This document shows, piece after piece, positions 8,834 through 19,882 of a stretch of DNA of 64,000 bases (the first letter of the stretch is position 1; every line of letters begins with the position of its first letter). The translations under genes were made by a program, and so were the position numbers. Origin of the DNA: Sphingomonas sp. S-NIH.Pt15_0812. GTDB taxonomy: Bacteria; Pseudomonadota; Alphaproteobacteria; Sphingomonadales; Sphingomonadaceae. A model generated the notes under the pieces. That model was not told the DNA's origin, did no database searches, and saw only the letters and a list, made by a program, of their open reading frames with translations. Location: positions 1 to 64,000 of the forward strand of contig NZ_QLJH01000017.1 of NCBI RefSeq assembly GCF_003951315.1, in the 5' to 3' direction.

Positions 8834-9262
8834 TTAGGCGAGGCTCAGGCCCACATCCACATTATCGCGCGTCGCGTTCGAGTAGGGGCAGATCTGGTGC
8901 GCGGTCTCGACCAGCTTCTCCGCCTGATCGCGCTCGATCCCCGGCAGGTCGACGACCAGATCGGCGGTGATGCCGAAGCCGCCGGCCGCGCGGGGACCGA
9001 TGCCGACCGTCGCGGTCACCGAGGTGTCGTCGGGCACCTTCACCTTCAGCTGCTGGCCGGCGACCTTCAGCGCGCCGATGAAACAGGCCGAATAGCCGGC
9101 GGCGAAGAGCTGTTCCGGATTGGTGCCGTCGCCGCCCGCGCCGCCCAGCTCCTTGGGCGTCGACAGCTTCGCCGTGAAGCGGCCATCCTCGCTCTTCGCA
9201 GAACCTTCGCGGCCGCCCGTGGCAGTGGCGGCAGTGCTATATTTCACATCGATCGACGGCAT
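8834..9262 (-). CDS. ohr: organic hydroperoxide resistance peroxidase Ohr (OsmC family)
   Basis: A thiol peroxidase that reduces organic and lipid hydroperoxides using lipoylated proteins as electron donor (known for Ohr). The two reactive cysteines are Cys60 (in YSACFIGAL) and Cys125 (in ICPYSNATR). The length of 142 aa is normal. An AAGGA site lies six bases before the ATG at 9262, whereas it directly abuts the alternative ATG at 9268, so 9262 is preferred. The gene is divergent from an ohrR-type repressor, the classic arrangement for peroxide-induced control. Confidence 0.93.
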   Translation of the reverse strand: MPSIDVKYSTAATATGGREGSAKSEDGRFTAKLSTPKELGGAGGDGTNPEQLFAAGYSACFIGALKVAGQQLKVKVPDDTSVTATVGIGPRAAGGFGITADLVVDLPGIERDQAEKLVETAHQICPYSNATRDNVDVGLSLA

Positions 9263-9365
9263 CGTCATTCCTTCACGCTGAAATTCTTATCGTGATATAT
9301 ATACGGGAACGGCAATCGTCCAGACGCATTTGAGTACCAGTGGCAAAAAGGTGTAACATACTCGA
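9263..9365. promoter_or_regulatory. ohr/ohrR divergent control region
   Basis: About 100 bases between two divergent genes, AT-rich against the surrounding DNA, with a TATATATA core near 9293-9302. OhrR is expected to bind here and block both promoters. No clear dyad matching the known TACAATT-AATTGTA-type OhrR operator was found, so the exact site is not assigned. Confidence 0.45.
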
Positions 9366-9815
9366 ATGACCGCTCGATTGTCCCATCCCGTACCGCTGGA
9401 CGACCAGCTCTGCTTCGCCCTCTACGGCGCCTCGATGGCGATGACGCGCGCGTATAAACCGCTGCTCGACAAGCTGGGCATCACCTATCCCCAATATCTC
9501 GTGCTGCACGCCTTGTGGGAGGAGGACGGGCGCACGATCGGCCAGCTCGCCGAACGTCTGGCGCTCGAATCCAGCACGATCACGCCGCTGGTCAAGCGGC
9601 TGGAGGCCGCCGGCATCGTCACCCGCTCGCGCGACCCCAAGGACGAGCGCCATGTCCATGTCCTGCTGTCACCACCAGGCGAGGCGTTGAAGGCGGATGC
9701 CGAATGCCTGGCGGAGACGATCTTCGCGCGCACCGGCCTGTCGCTGGCGGACATGCAGGCACTCAACCGTCAGGTGCAGACGCTGCAACGCGCGCTGTCC
9801 AGGGCGGAGGCCTGA
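9366..9815 (+). CDS. ohrR: MarR-family organic-peroxide sensor OhrR
   Basis: A MarR-fold winged-helix repressor of 149 aa. OhrR holds ohr off until an organic peroxide oxidises its reactive cysteine. Cys16 in DDQLCFALY is the conserved sensing residue. A second cysteine, Cys114 (in DAECLAE), suggests the two-cysteine type that forms a disulfide. The recognition helix region is ESSTITPLVKRLEAAG, followed by the wing with the DPKDER signature. Its divergent position next to ohr supports the call. Confidence 0.92.
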   Translation: MTARLSHPVPLDDQLCFALYGASMAMTRAYKPLLDKLGITYPQYLVLHALWEEDGRTIGQLAERLALESSTITPLVKRLEAAGIVTRSRDPKDERHVHVLLSPPGEALKADAECLAETIFARTGLSLADMQALNRQVQTLQRALSRAEA

Positions 9816-9837
9816 CCGGCCGCCGGGCCCCGACCGC

Positions 9838-10518
9838 TCAACCCTCGGCGAGCAGGCGGTAGCCGACCCCCAGTTCGTTGGCGATCAGCGACCCGACCGG
9901 GCCCGGCGCCTCCAGCTTCTGGCGTAGGTTGCGCACGACGATGCGGAGATATTCGATTCGTGCGTCCTCCTCGCCCCGCCACGCGGCGGCGAGGATGCGG
10001 TCGTGCAACACCACCCGCCCGGCATGATGGGCGAGCTGCGCCAGCACGTCATATTCCTTGCGGGTCAGATGCACCTCCGCCCCGTTCCGCGTGACGATGC
10101 GGCGGTCGAGGTCGATCGTCACGGCGTCGCGCCGCACCAGCCGGGGTGCGACCGGATCGCGGTGGCGCAGCGCGACGCGCAGCCGGGCGAGCAGTTCCTC
10201 GCTGTCGAACGGCTTGGTGACGTAATCCGCCGCGCCCAGGTCCAGCGCCGCGACCTTCTGGTCGGTCGATTCGCGGGCGGACACGACCAGGATCGCGACA
10301 TCGCCCGACCGGCGCAGCAACGGCACCAGTTCCAGCCCGTCGCGATCGGGCAGGCCGAGGTCGAGCAGCACCGCATCCGGGGTCTCGGTGCGGAACTGAT
10401 CCAGCGCCTCGCGCCCGTTGCGCGCCTCGACCACACGATAGCCGGCGCGCTCCAGCGTGTTGCGGAGCAGGCGGCGGATCGGCTGGTCGTCATCGACGAC
10501 GAGAATGGTGGCGGGCAT
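9838..10518 (-). CDS. kdpE: KdpE response regulator
   Basis: An OmpR-type transcription factor (226 aa) that activates the kdp operon at low potassium or high osmolarity. The receiver domain has phospho-acceptor Asp53 (LLDLGLPD) and Lys102 (VTKPFD). The C-terminal winged helix contains LTRKEYDVLAQLAHHAG and the RIEYLRIVVRNLRQKLE recognition region typical of KdpE. It starts seven bases after kdpD ends, as last gene of the operon. An extra ATG lies at 10521. It is convergent with ohrR. Confidence 0.95.
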   Translation of the reverse strand: MPATILVVDDDQPIRRLLRNTLERAGYRVVEARNGREALDQFRTETPDAVLLDLGLPDRDGLELVPLLRRSGDVAILVVSARESTDQKVAALDLGAADYVTKPFDSEELLARLRVALRHRDPVAPRLVRRDAVTIDLDRRIVTRNGAEVHLTRKEYDVLAQLAHHAGRVVLHDRILAAAWRGEEDARIEYLRIVVRNLRQKLEAPGPVGSLIANELGVGYRLLAEG

Positions 10519-10525
10519 CACGGTC

Positions 10526-13198
10526 TCATATCGCGTTGGGCGGTGTCCGCACCACCAAGGCGGGCGGAAAGGACAGGCTGAACCGCGCGCCGCCGCCGTC
10601 CGGTCGGTTGTCCGCTTCTATGCCGATTTCCATCGCCTCGGCAAAGGCCTTGACGATGGCGAGGCCGAGACCCGTGCCGCCGACCGCGCGGTCGCCGCCC
10701 TCGAACCGGCGGAACGTCTCGAACACCTCCGTCTCGCGACCGGGCGGCAGGCCGGGGCCCTGGTCGAGGATCGACAGGCAGAGCCGGCCGAACCGGTGCG
10801 TCCCCTCGATCACGATCGGGGTGCCCGGATCGCCATAGCGCCCGGCATTGTCGAGCAGGTTGAGCAGGCAATGGTGGAGCAGATGCGGGTCGGCGCGGAC
10901 CAGGGGCAGGTCGGGCGGCACGTCGAGCCGCAAGGGATGGCCCTCCAGCGCGCGGCGCGCGTCATGCGCCGCGCTCGCGACCGCGTCGCTCAGGTCGATC
11001 GCGTCGATCTGGAGCTTGAGCGCGCCCGCCTCCACGCGCGCCATGTCGAGCAGGTTCGCGACGAAGCGGTTGAGGCGCAGCGCCTCGGTCTCCACGGTCA
11101 CCAGAAGCGGATCGTCATGGCGATGGCGCAGCTCGGCGGTGGCGGCCAGCACGGCGGTCAGCGGCGTGCGCAGATCGTGGCTGACCGAGGAGAGCAGCGC
11201 GCCGCGCAGCCGGTCGCGGGTGCGGATCGCCTCGAGGTCGCGCATCTCCCCCTCCAGTCGATAGCGTTCGAGGACCAGCGCGGCCTGGTCGAGCAGGCTG
11301 ACCAGCAGCGGCATCCGGTCGGGCCGGATCGGATCGCCCGCCTGCGGATCGGACAGGCCCAGCACCGCCAGCACCCGCTCGCCCGCGACCAACGGCAGGA
11401 ACAGCCATTCGGAAGCGGCGAGCGTGCCCGATCCCTTGCCGGCGGCGGCGCGCGTGTCGTGCGCCCAGGTCGCGGCGGCGAGGTCCATCGTGTCGAGATT
11501 GTACTCGCTGTCGCTGGCCGCCTGCACGACCATGCCGCGCCCCTCGGCGGGGGCGAGCAGCACGGCGCGCCCGTCGAACAGCCGCGCGATCTCCGCACAG
11601 ATCGTCCGCCGCACCGGCTCGACCGCGCCAAGCGCGGTGAGTTCGCGCAGGAAGCCGGCCAGCGTCGCATTGGCATTGGCGCTGGCGGCGGCGAGATCGG
11701 CCTGCGCGCGCACACGGGCGGTCAACTGGCTGGTGACGATGGCGACGCCCATCAGGACCAGCACCGAGACGACATTCTCCGGATTGCTGATCGACAGCGT
11801 CCCGGTCGGCGGCAGGAAGAAGAAGTTGTACGCCAGGCACGAGGCGAGGCCGCCATAGAGGCCGGTGCGGAGCCCGAACAGGCTGGCCGCCGCCATGACC
11901 GGCAACAGATAGAGCAAGGCGATATTGCCGAGCGCCAGCACCTGGAACAACAGGGTGCCGAGCGCGGTGACGCCCGCGACCATCAGCGTCGTCCAGACAT
12001 AGCCGGCGCGCGATCCCCAGGACGCCGCCGTGACCGGGCGGGCGACGCGGGCGGCGCGCGGCGTATCGGCGAGCGGCATGACATGGACGGTGACGCCGGG
12101 CAGCTCGCGCACCAGCCGGTCGACGACCGATCCGTGCAGCAGTTCGAACCAGCGGCTGCGCACCGTCTTGCCGACGATCAGCTGGGTGGCGCGCGCCTCG
12201 ACCAGATGCGCCTTCAGCCCCTCCACCACCTGGACGGCGGGAACGGTGGCGATGCGGCCGCCGAGCCTGGTCGCCAGGTTGAGCGTCGTGGCCAGCCGGC
12301 GATGATCGTCCGCGCCGAAATTCTGCTGGCGGGGCGTCTCGATGAACAGCGCAGTCCATGGGGCGTGGAGCGCATCGGCCAGCCGCTTGGCGAAGCGGAC
12401 CAGTCCTTCCGCACCGGGCAGTTCGTTGATCGCGACCACGATCCGCTCGCCGCCGGCCCAGGTGCCGCCGACGCCCAGGCTGCGGACATGGTCCAGCATC
12501 TGCGCGTCGACCGCCTGCGCGGCCCGGCGCAGCGCCAGTTCGCGGAGCGCCGACAGGTTGGACTTGGAGAAGAAATGGCCGAGCGCCCGCGTCGCCTCCT
12601 CGGGCAGATAGACCTTGCCCGCCTTCAACCGTTCGATCAGCTCGTCGGGCGGGATGTCGACCACCTCGATCTCGGCGGCTTCCAGCACCCGGTCGGGCAC
12701 CGTCTCGCGCACGCGGACGCGCGTGAAGCTGGCGACGACGTCGTTGAGGCTCTCGACATGCTGGATGTTGACGGTGGAGTAGACGTCGATCCCCGCCGCC
12801 AGCAGCTCCTCGACATCCTGATAGCGTTTGGGGTGCCGGCTGCCCGGCGCATTGGTGTGGGCCAGTTCGTCGACCAGCACCAGCCGGGGGTGGCGGGCCA
12901 GGACCGCGTCCAGGTCCATCTCGTGCAGCAGGTGCGCGTCATGCGTGACGGCGCGGCGGGGAACGATCTCCTGCCCGCGGGTCAGCGCCTCGGTCTCGGC
13001 GCGGCCATGCGTCTCGACCACGCCGATCACCACGTCGACGCCGTCGCGCCGCCGGGCCGCCCCCTCGGACAGCATCTCGAACGTCTTGCCGACGCCGGGA
13101 GCGGCACCCAGGAAGATCTTCAGCCGGCCGCGCCCCTCCGCCTGGGCCTGGCGGAGGAGCGCGTCGGGATCGGGGCGAGCGGGATCGCTGTCCGGCAT
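10526..13198 (-). CDS. kdpD: KdpD sensor histidine kinase
   Basis: A membrane sensor kinase (890 aa) that phosphorylates KdpE. The N-terminal KdpD domain has the Walker A motif GAAPGVGKT (31-39) and DELAHTNAPGSRH. A universal-stress-protein-like domain follows. Four transmembrane segments lie around residues 395-490, then a GAF-like region. The kinase core has the phospho-acceptor His674 in SVSHDLRTPL and the ATPase motifs DNAGRYG, DQGPGLP and GTGLGLAI. Length and order match E. coli KdpD. It starts 12 bases after kdpC. Confidence 0.96.
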   Translation of the reverse strand: MPDSDPARPDPDALLRQAQAEGRGRLKIFLGAAPGVGKTFEMLSEGAARRRDGVDVVIGVVETHGRAETEALTRGQEIVPRRAVTHDAHLLHEMDLDAVLARHPRLVLVDELAHTNAPGSRHPKRYQDVEELLAAGIDVYSTVNIQHVESLNDVVASFTRVRVRETVPDRVLEAAEIEVVDIPPDELIERLKAGKVYLPEEATRALGHFFSKSNLSALRELALRRAAQAVDAQMLDHVRSLGVGGTWAGGERIVVAINELPGAEGLVRFAKRLADALHAPWTALFIETPRQQNFGADDHRRLATTLNLATRLGGRIATVPAVQVVEGLKAHLVEARATQLIVGKTVRSRWFELLHGSVVDRLVRELPGVTVHVMPLADTPRAARVARPVTAASWGSRAGYVWTTLMVAGVTALGTLLFQVLALGNIALLYLLPVMAAASLFGLRTGLYGGLASCLAYNFFFLPPTGTLSISNPENVVSVLVLMGVAIVTSQLTARVRAQADLAAASANANATLAGFLRELTALGAVEPVRRTICAEIARLFDGRAVLLAPAEGRGMVVQAASDSEYNLDTMDLAAATWAHDTRAAAGKGSGTLAASEWLFLPLVAGERVLAVLGLSDPQAGDPIRPDRMPLLVSLLDQAALVLERYRLEGEMRDLEAIRTRDRLRGALLSSVSHDLRTPLTAVLAATAELRHRHDDPLLVTVETEALRLNRFVANLLDMARVEAGALKLQIDAIDLSDAVASAAHDARRALEGHPLRLDVPPDLPLVRADPHLLHHCLLNLLDNAGRYGDPGTPIVIEGTHRFGRLCLSILDQGPGLPPGRETEVFETFRRFEGGDRAVGGTGLGLAIVKAFAEAMEIGIEADNRPDGGGARFSLSFPPALVVRTPPNAI

Positions 13199-13210
13199 CG
13201 GCGATGAGGA

Positions 13211-13786
13211 TCAGCTGCGGGCGGCGGCGTCGAGCGCGCGGTTAAGCGCCAGGACGTTCACGCGCGGGTCGCCGAGCAGCGGCCGCACTGTGATCGACGC
13301 GACGAGCGTGCGGACCCGGTCGAGCGGCAGACGGCGCGCGGCGGCGATGCGCGGCGCCTGCGCCAACGCGGCGGCCGGCGACAGGTCCGGGTCGAGGCCG
13401 GAACCGCTCGCCGTGACCAGATCGGCGGGCAGGGGACCGGTGATCCCGGCGGCGCGGGCGGCGGCGACATCCGCCTTCACCCGGTCGGCCAGCGCCTGCG
13501 ACGTCGGTCCGAGGTTGGAGCCGGACGAAGCCATGCCGTCATAGCCCTTGCCCGCCGCCGAGGGGCGGGTGCGGAAATAGCGGTCACTGGTGAAGGCCTG
13601 CCCGACCACGGTCGACCCGATCACCTGTCCGGCCGCGTCGCGCACGAGGCTGCCGTTCGCCTGGGCGGGGAACAGCAGCTGGCCGATCCCCGTCATCGCC
13701 AATGGATAGGCGAGGCCGAGCAGCGCGGCGAACAGGAGCGCCAGCACGATCGCCGGACGCAGTGCGGTGGTGAAATCCTTGCCCAT
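13211..13786 (-). CDS. kdpC: KdpC potassium-transporting ATPase subunit
   Basis: The single-span subunit of the KdpFABC pump (191 aa), which raises the affinity for ATP and helps coupling. One transmembrane segment covers about residues 10-32. The conserved periplasmic part includes GSTVVGQAF, YFRTRPSA and GSNLGPTSQAL, then the ending region LPLDRVRTLV and RVNVLALNRAL, all typical of KdpC. It lies between kdpB and kdpD with gaps of 11 and 12 bases. Confidence 0.95.
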   Translation of the reverse strand: MGKDFTTALRPAIVLALLFAALLGLAYPLAMTGIGQLLFPAQANGSLVRDAAGQVIGSTVVGQAFTSDRYFRTRPSAAGKGYDGMASSGSNLGPTSQALADRVKADVAAARAAGITGPLPADLVTASGSGLDPDLSPAAALAQAPRIAAARRLPLDRVRTLVASITVRPLLGDPRVNVLALNRALDAAARS

Positions 13787-13797
13787 GAGATATGTCC

Positions 13798-15834
<2,037 letters not shown>

Positions 15835-15848
15835 CTTGGGCCCCCTGG

Positions 15849-17552
15849 TCAGAATGTATGCCCGCCGAGCATCGCGAGATGGTCGGCGATGGGACCGAGC
15901 GCGAGGCTCGGCAGGAAGGTGAGGCCGCCCAGGATCAGGATGATCCCGACCAGCAGCCCGACCCACAGCCCGCCCGTGGTCGGGAAGGAGCCGGCGCTCT
16001 CGGGCACCTGGCGCTTGGCGGCGAGCGATCCGGCGATCGCCAGCATCGGCACGATCACGAAGAAGCGGCCGATCCACATCGCCACGCCCAGCAGCCCGTC
16101 ATAGAAGGGCGTGCTCGCGGTCAGCCCGGCAAAGGCGGAGCCGTTGTTCGCCACCGCCGAGGTGAAGGCGTAGAGGATCTCCGAGAACCCGTGCGGTCCC
16201 TTGTTGAGCGGTCCGGCGAGCCCGGCGGGCAGGACGGAGGCGAGCGCGGTCATCCCCAGGATGACGAGCGGCAGCACCGCGATCGCCAGCACCGCCAGCT
16301 TCACCTCGCGCGATTCGATCTTCTTGCCGACATATTCGGGCGTGCGACCGACCATCAGCCCGGCGACGAACACCGCCAGGATCGCGAAGAGCAGGAAGCC
16401 GTAGATGCCGGCGCCCACGCCGCCGATCACGACCTCGCCCAACTGCATGTTGAACAGCGGGACGAGGCCACCGAGCGCGGTGAAGCTGTCGTGCATCGCA
16501 TTGACCGCGCCGCACGAGGCGGCGGTGGTGATGGTGGCGAACAGCGCCGACCCAGCGATGCCGAAGCGGACTTCCTTGCCCTCCATATTGCCGCCCGCGA
16601 CGCCCAGTTGATGCAGGATCGGGTTGCCCGCCGCTTCCGCCCAATAGGCGACGGACGTGCCGGCCAGGAACAGGATCAGCATCGCGGCCAGGATCGCCCA
16701 GCCCTGGCGCGGATTGCCCACCGCCTTGCCGAAGGTCCAGGTCAGGCCGGTGCCGATCAGGAAGATCGACAGCATCTGGAGAAGGTTGGTCAGCGCGGTC
16801 GGGTTCTCGAACGGGTGCGCGCTGTTGGCGTTGAAGAAGCCGCCACCATTGGTGCCCAGCATCTTGATCGCCTCCTGGCTGGCGACGGGGCCGAGCGCCA
16901 GCGTCTGGCGCGCGCCCTCCAGCGTCTGCACCGAGACGCTGCCCGCCAGCGTCTGCGGCACGCCCTGCGCGATCAGCACCAGCGTATAGACGAGGCAGAT
17001 CGGCAGCAGCAGGTAGAGGGTGATGCGGATGATATCGGCCCAGAAATTGCCGACCGTCTTCGCCTGCGCCCGGCCGAAGCCGCGGAACAGCGCGAAGGCG
17101 AGGGCGATGCCGGTCGCCGCCGACAGGAAGTTGTGGATGGTCAGCGCCAGCATCTGGCTGAGGTTCGACATGGTCGACTCGCCGGCATAGCTTTGCCAGT
17201 TGGTGTTGGCGGTGAAGCTGATCGCGGTGTTGAACGCCAGATGCTCGCCCACCGCCGGCAGCCCGTTGGGGTTGAGCGGCAGCACCGCCTGCAACCGCAG
17301 CAGCGCATAGGTGAGGAGCATCAGCACCGCGTTGAAGAACAGCATGTGCATCGCATAGCGACGCCAGCCCTGCTCCTTGGCGGGATCGATCCCGGCGGCG
17401 GCATAGAGGCCGCGCTCGACGGGCGAGAGGATCAGGTGGAGCGGCGTGCGCCGCCCCTCGTACAGCGCGAAGAGCCACAGGCCCATCGGCTTGGCGGTCG
17501 CGACCAGGATCGCGACGAAGGCCAGGATCAGGAACCAGCCCTGCATGGTCAT
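15849..17552 (-). CDS. kdpA: KdpA potassium-binding channel subunit
   Basis: The potassium-selective subunit (567 aa, ten or so transmembrane helices) of the KdpFABC pump, related to Trk/Ktr channels. Selectivity-filter regions visible are [28 protein letters not shown], an [14 protein letters not shown] loop and [10 protein letters not shown]. The ATG at 17552 has AGGGAG seven bases upstream; ATG 17546 is an alternative. It follows kdpF by 13 bases. Confidence 0.96.
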   Translation of the reverse strand: MTMQGWFLILAFVAILVATAKPMGLWLFALYEGRRTPLHLILSPVERGLYAAAGIDPAKEQGWRRYAMHMLFFNAVLMLLTYALLRLQAVLPLNPNGLPAVGEHLAFNTAISFTANTNWQSYAGESTMSNLSQMLALTIHNFLSAATGIALAFALFRGFGRAQAKTVGNFWADIIRITLYLLLPICLVYTLVLIAQGVPQTLAGSVSVQTLEGARQTLALGPVASQEAIKMLGTNGGGFFNANSAHPFENPTALTNLLQMLSIFLIGTGLTWTFGKAVGNPRQGWAILAAMLILFLAGTSVAYWAEAAGNPILHQLGVAGGNMEGKEVRFGIAGSALFATITTAASCGAVNAMHDSFTALGGLVPLFNMQLGEVVIGGVGAGIYGFLLFAILAVFVAGLMVGRTPEYVGKKIESREVKLAVLAIAVLPLVILGMTALASVLPAGLAGPLNKGPHGFSEILYAFTSAVANNGSAFAGLTASTPFYDGLLGVAMWIGRFFVIVPMLAIAGSLAAKRQVPESAGSFPTTGGLWVGLLVGIILILGGLTFLPSLALGPIADHLAMLGGHTF

Positions 17553-17565
17553 GGAACCGCTCCCT

Positions 17566-17655
17566 TCAGAAGCGCTCGGGGCGGATGAGGACCGCCACGA
17601 GATAGAGGAGGAGGCCGAGTGCGGTCAGCGCCGCCAGCCAGAGATCGAGGGTCAT
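17566..17655 (-). CDS. kdpF: KdpF small subunit
   Basis: A 29-residue single-span hydrophobic peptide. It starts [10 protein letters not shown] and ends VLIRPERF, the characteristic KdpF ending. KdpF binds between KdpA and KdpB and stabilises the pump (known from E. coli). It sits directly before kdpA, the usual place. Confidence 0.92.
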   Translation of the reverse strand: MTLDLWLAALTALGLLLYLVAVLIRPERF

Positions 17656-17669
17656 GGTCGCATGGCTCC

Positions 17670-17753
17670 TCAGGCGTGGTCGCACAGGCGGACATAGGCG
17701 AAGGTCAGCGGCGCCAGCCCCGCCATGATCGCGACCCAGATCAGGTCCTGCAT
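17670..17753 (-). CDS. 27-residue membrane microprotein upstream of kdpF
   Basis: An open frame of 27 codons with one hydrophobic segment, beginning MQDLIWVAIMAG and ending YVRLCDHA. It has a good ribosome site (GGGAG before the ATG) and lies 14 bases before kdpF and 16 bases after the porin gene. Small proteins with an LCD/LCE ending at this position are seen upstream of kdpF in other proteobacteria, from memory. It is probably a pump accessory peptide, but no function is established. Confidence 0.7.
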   Translation of the reverse strand: MQDLIWVAIMAGLAPLTFAYVRLCDHA

Positions 17754-17772
17754 GGTTGCTCTCCCTTGGACG

Positions 17773-18639
17773 TCAGAAGGCGGCGGTCAGCGAGGCGAGC
17801 AGCGTGCCGCCGGCGATGTTGCCGGTGCCGTCCTGTCCCTTGCTGAAGCTCGGCCGCAGATAGGCCGCGTCGCGATTGGAAATGTCGGTGCCGACATAGG
17901 CGAGGCCGAGCGTCAGCCGCTGCACCGCGATGTCCGCGCCCAGCGACCAGTCCCAATAATGGCCGGTCGGCGAGACGGCGGTGGCATTGGGCCCCAGGCC
18001 ATTCTGGCCCCAGCTATGGCCGATATGCGCTTTGGCGGTGACCGGCGTGCCGGCGACCGCGACCGCGCCGTCGCCCCAGAGGTAGAGATTGTCCCCCTTC
18101 GCGCCCGGCCGGCTATAGGCGCCGGCGGCCGCCTCCGCGCCATTCGCATACCATTTGCCGATCGCCTGCTGGCGCGGCGCATAGGCGATGCCGGCGGTCA
18201 GCGTGGCGGGACCGGCGGTGCCGGTCAGCTTGCCATAGGGTTCGGCGAAATCGGTCTTGGCCGCGCCGCCCGGATAGACATACCAGGTCAGCCCGACATC
18301 CAGCGTCGCGTTGCCGGCCAGCGCGGTCTTGTAGCCGCCGATCAGGTCCAGCTCCATGTTCGCGCCGCCGAACGTGCCCCAGCCGGCCAGGTTCGATGCC
18401 CAGGTGCCGATATAGAGGCCGCTGTCATGGGCGATGGTCAGTCCCGCCTGCACCGCCATCTGCCGGTCGCTCTGCGACACGCCGCGGAAGCGATAGTCGG
18501 ACACGATCGCCGCCGACCCGCTGACGCTGATCGCGGGCGGCGGGGCGGTGGGGGTGGCGGGATCGGTGGTCGTCTGCGCCGCCGCAGCCGTCGTCAGGGT
18601 CGCGGCGGCGAAGGCCACCGCGCAGGAAAGTCGTTTCAT
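17773..18639 (-). CDS. TorF-family putative porin
   Basis: An outer-membrane beta-barrel protein (288 aa) of the TIGR02001/TorF family of putative porins. A signal peptide (about residues 1-22, ending AAAAQ) is followed by a Thr/Pro linker. The typical barrel start is VSGSAAIVSDYRFRGVSQSD. Alternating strands fill the rest, with a terminal Phe (ASLTAAF) as the assembly signal. It is the first gene of the kdp operon, which suggests it lets potassium or an osmotic solute cross the outer membrane. That role is inferred from position only. Confidence 0.85.
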   Translation of the reverse strand: MKRLSCAVAFAAATLTTAAAAQTTTDPATPTAPPPAISVSGSAAIVSDYRFRGVSQSDRQMAVQAGLTIAHDSGLYIGTWASNLAGWGTFGGANMELDLIGGYKTALAGNATLDVGLTWYVYPGGAAKTDFAEPYGKLTGTAGPATLTAGIAYAPRQQAIGKWYANGAEAAAGAYSRPGAKGDNLYLWGDGAVAVAGTPVTAKAHIGHSWGQNGLGPNATAVSPTGHYWDWSLGADIAVQRLTLGLAYVGTDISNRDAAYLRPSFSKGQDGTGNIAGGTLLASLTAAF

Positions 18640-18776
18640 GACACGCCCCAAAGGGCGACGCGTGCTGCGCCGCCTACATCAAGGCCGAGCAATTAGGTCC
18701 GACGGGCGTAGCAATTCGAGAGCGATTCCGGGGAAGCGCATAGTGCTGGCATATAGTGCGCGCCGCGCTGGCTAGG

Positions 18777-19292
18777 TCAGGCAGCGGGCAACGACGCCGA
18801 CAGGCGCCGGATCACCGCATCCTGCCGCGCCGCCTCCGCCGCCGCATCGCGTTGCAGGGCGGTGAGGGCCGGATAGTCCGGGGCGAGCGTCGCGGCCCGA
18901 TCGGCGCCGCGCCCCTCCGCGTCGCTGGCGATGGCGGTGGCCTGTGCGCGCCAGTCGTCGAGTTGCGCCAGCGCGGTCTGCGCCTCCAGCCAGGCGTCGC
19001 TGCCCACCGCCGCCCCGCGCGCGGCGGCGGCGGCGCGCTCGGCGCGGGCGGCATCGCGATCGAAGCCGGCGCGCACCGTCTGCAGCTGCGCGGTCTGCGT
19101 GGCGATCATGCGGTCGAGCGCTGGATCGGGGCGCACCGGCGCGCGGGGCGGCGCGGCCGGCTCATCGAAGCCGCGCGCCTCCACCGGCCGCTTGGCGAGC
19201 GAGGGATAGCCATTGTCGCGCTCACCCGCACAGGCGGCCAGGCCCAGCGGCAGCAGGAGGGCGGGCAGGGCGGCGCGAGCGAGCGGGTTCAT
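18777..19292 (-). CDS. hypothetical lipoprotein with helical, Ala-rich body
   Basis: A 171-aa protein with a lipoprotein signal: hydrophobic stretch and LAAC lipobox, lipid-carrying Cys21. After a Pro-rich linker (residues 40-60) the body is almost all Ala/Arg/Asp/Gln and predicted helical, possibly coiled coil (residues 60-165). No known domain is recognised. It is probably anchored to the inner leaflet of the outer membrane. It lies between the kdp operon and tRNA-Arg and reads away from the tRNA. Confidence 0.75.
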   Translation of the reverse strand: MNPLARAALPALLLPLGLAACAGERDNGYPSLAKRPVEARGFDEPAAPPRAPVRPDPALDRMIATQTAQLQTVRAGFDRDAARAERAAAAARGAAVGSDAWLEAQTALAQLDDWRAQATAIASDAEGRGADRAATLAPDYPALTALQRDAAAEAARQDAVIRRLSASLPAA

Positions 19293-19374
19293 CCCCCAGC
19301 CGTAGAAGCCCCGATTTTTTGACGCAACGCCCTTGCGCGCCCGACGAACCCTGCTAAGAGCGCAACTCCAATGC

Positions 19375-19451
19375 GCGCCCGTAGCTCAGCTGGATAGAGC
19401 ATCAGACTACGAATCTGAGGGTCGGACGTTCGAATCGTTCCGGGCGCGCCA
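19375..19451 (+). tRNA. tRNA-Arg (ACG)
   Basis: A full cloverleaf of 77 bases. The acceptor arm GCGCCCG pairs with CGGGCGC, and the anticodon loop CTACGAA carries the anticodon ACG (19409-19411). The T-loop is TTCGAAT and the encoded 3' end is GCCA. ACG is deaminated to ICG by TadA to read CGU/CGC/CGA codons (known biology). Confidence 0.97.
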
Positions 19452-19471
19452 CTTTCCCCTTCCGTTGCAGA

Positions 19472-19882
19472 TTATTCTCCGGATCGGGACATAGCGGCGA
19501 GATACCGATCGATCGCCACGGCCGGGCCGATGGCGACTGCATAGGCCAGCACATCTCCGATCGCGAACACCCGGCCGAGCAGCAGCGCGCCCATGCGGGT
19601 TTCCCTAAAGACGTCGAGTGCGGGGCTGTGATAGCGTTGCGACAGCTCGATGGCGGTCGTCACGACGATCGCGGCGAGGCCGGCGCGATCCCGCGGCCAC
19701 CGGGGGCGGGCGGTGGAGACGATCCAATAGATCATCATCGCCCACAAGATCGAACCGCCATGCTTGATGATCGCGGGCTGCAGGCCGAGCGGCAGCGTCC
19801 GGATGGCAAGACCGGCCGCCAGCGTGCCCAGGATCAGGATGGCGGACAGCCATGACGGGCGCGGCGAGCTGGGCCTAGTCAT
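19472..19882 (-). CDS. DUF2809 domain-containing membrane protein
   Basis: A 136-aa inner-membrane protein with about four hydrophobic segments. The family pattern is visible: an Arg in the first helix (LAIRTLPL), KHGGSILWAMMIYW in the second, and a final GDVLAYAVA. Function is unknown. It overlaps the end of the sensor kinase gene by eight bases, so it is likely co-translated with the CreBC-like system. Confidence 0.82.
   Translation of the reverse strand: MTRPSSPRPSWLSAILILGTLAAGLAIRTLPLGLQPAIIKHGGSILWAMMIYWIVSTARPRWPRDRAGLAAIVVTTAIELSQRYHSPALDVFRETRMGALLLGRVFAIGDVLAYAVAIGPAVAIDRYLAAMSRSGE

Noticed and set aside
10457-13207. Long plus-strand open frame opposite kdpD
   Set aside because: Low-complexity Arg/Asp/Gln translation with no motif, opposite a fully recognisable KdpD.
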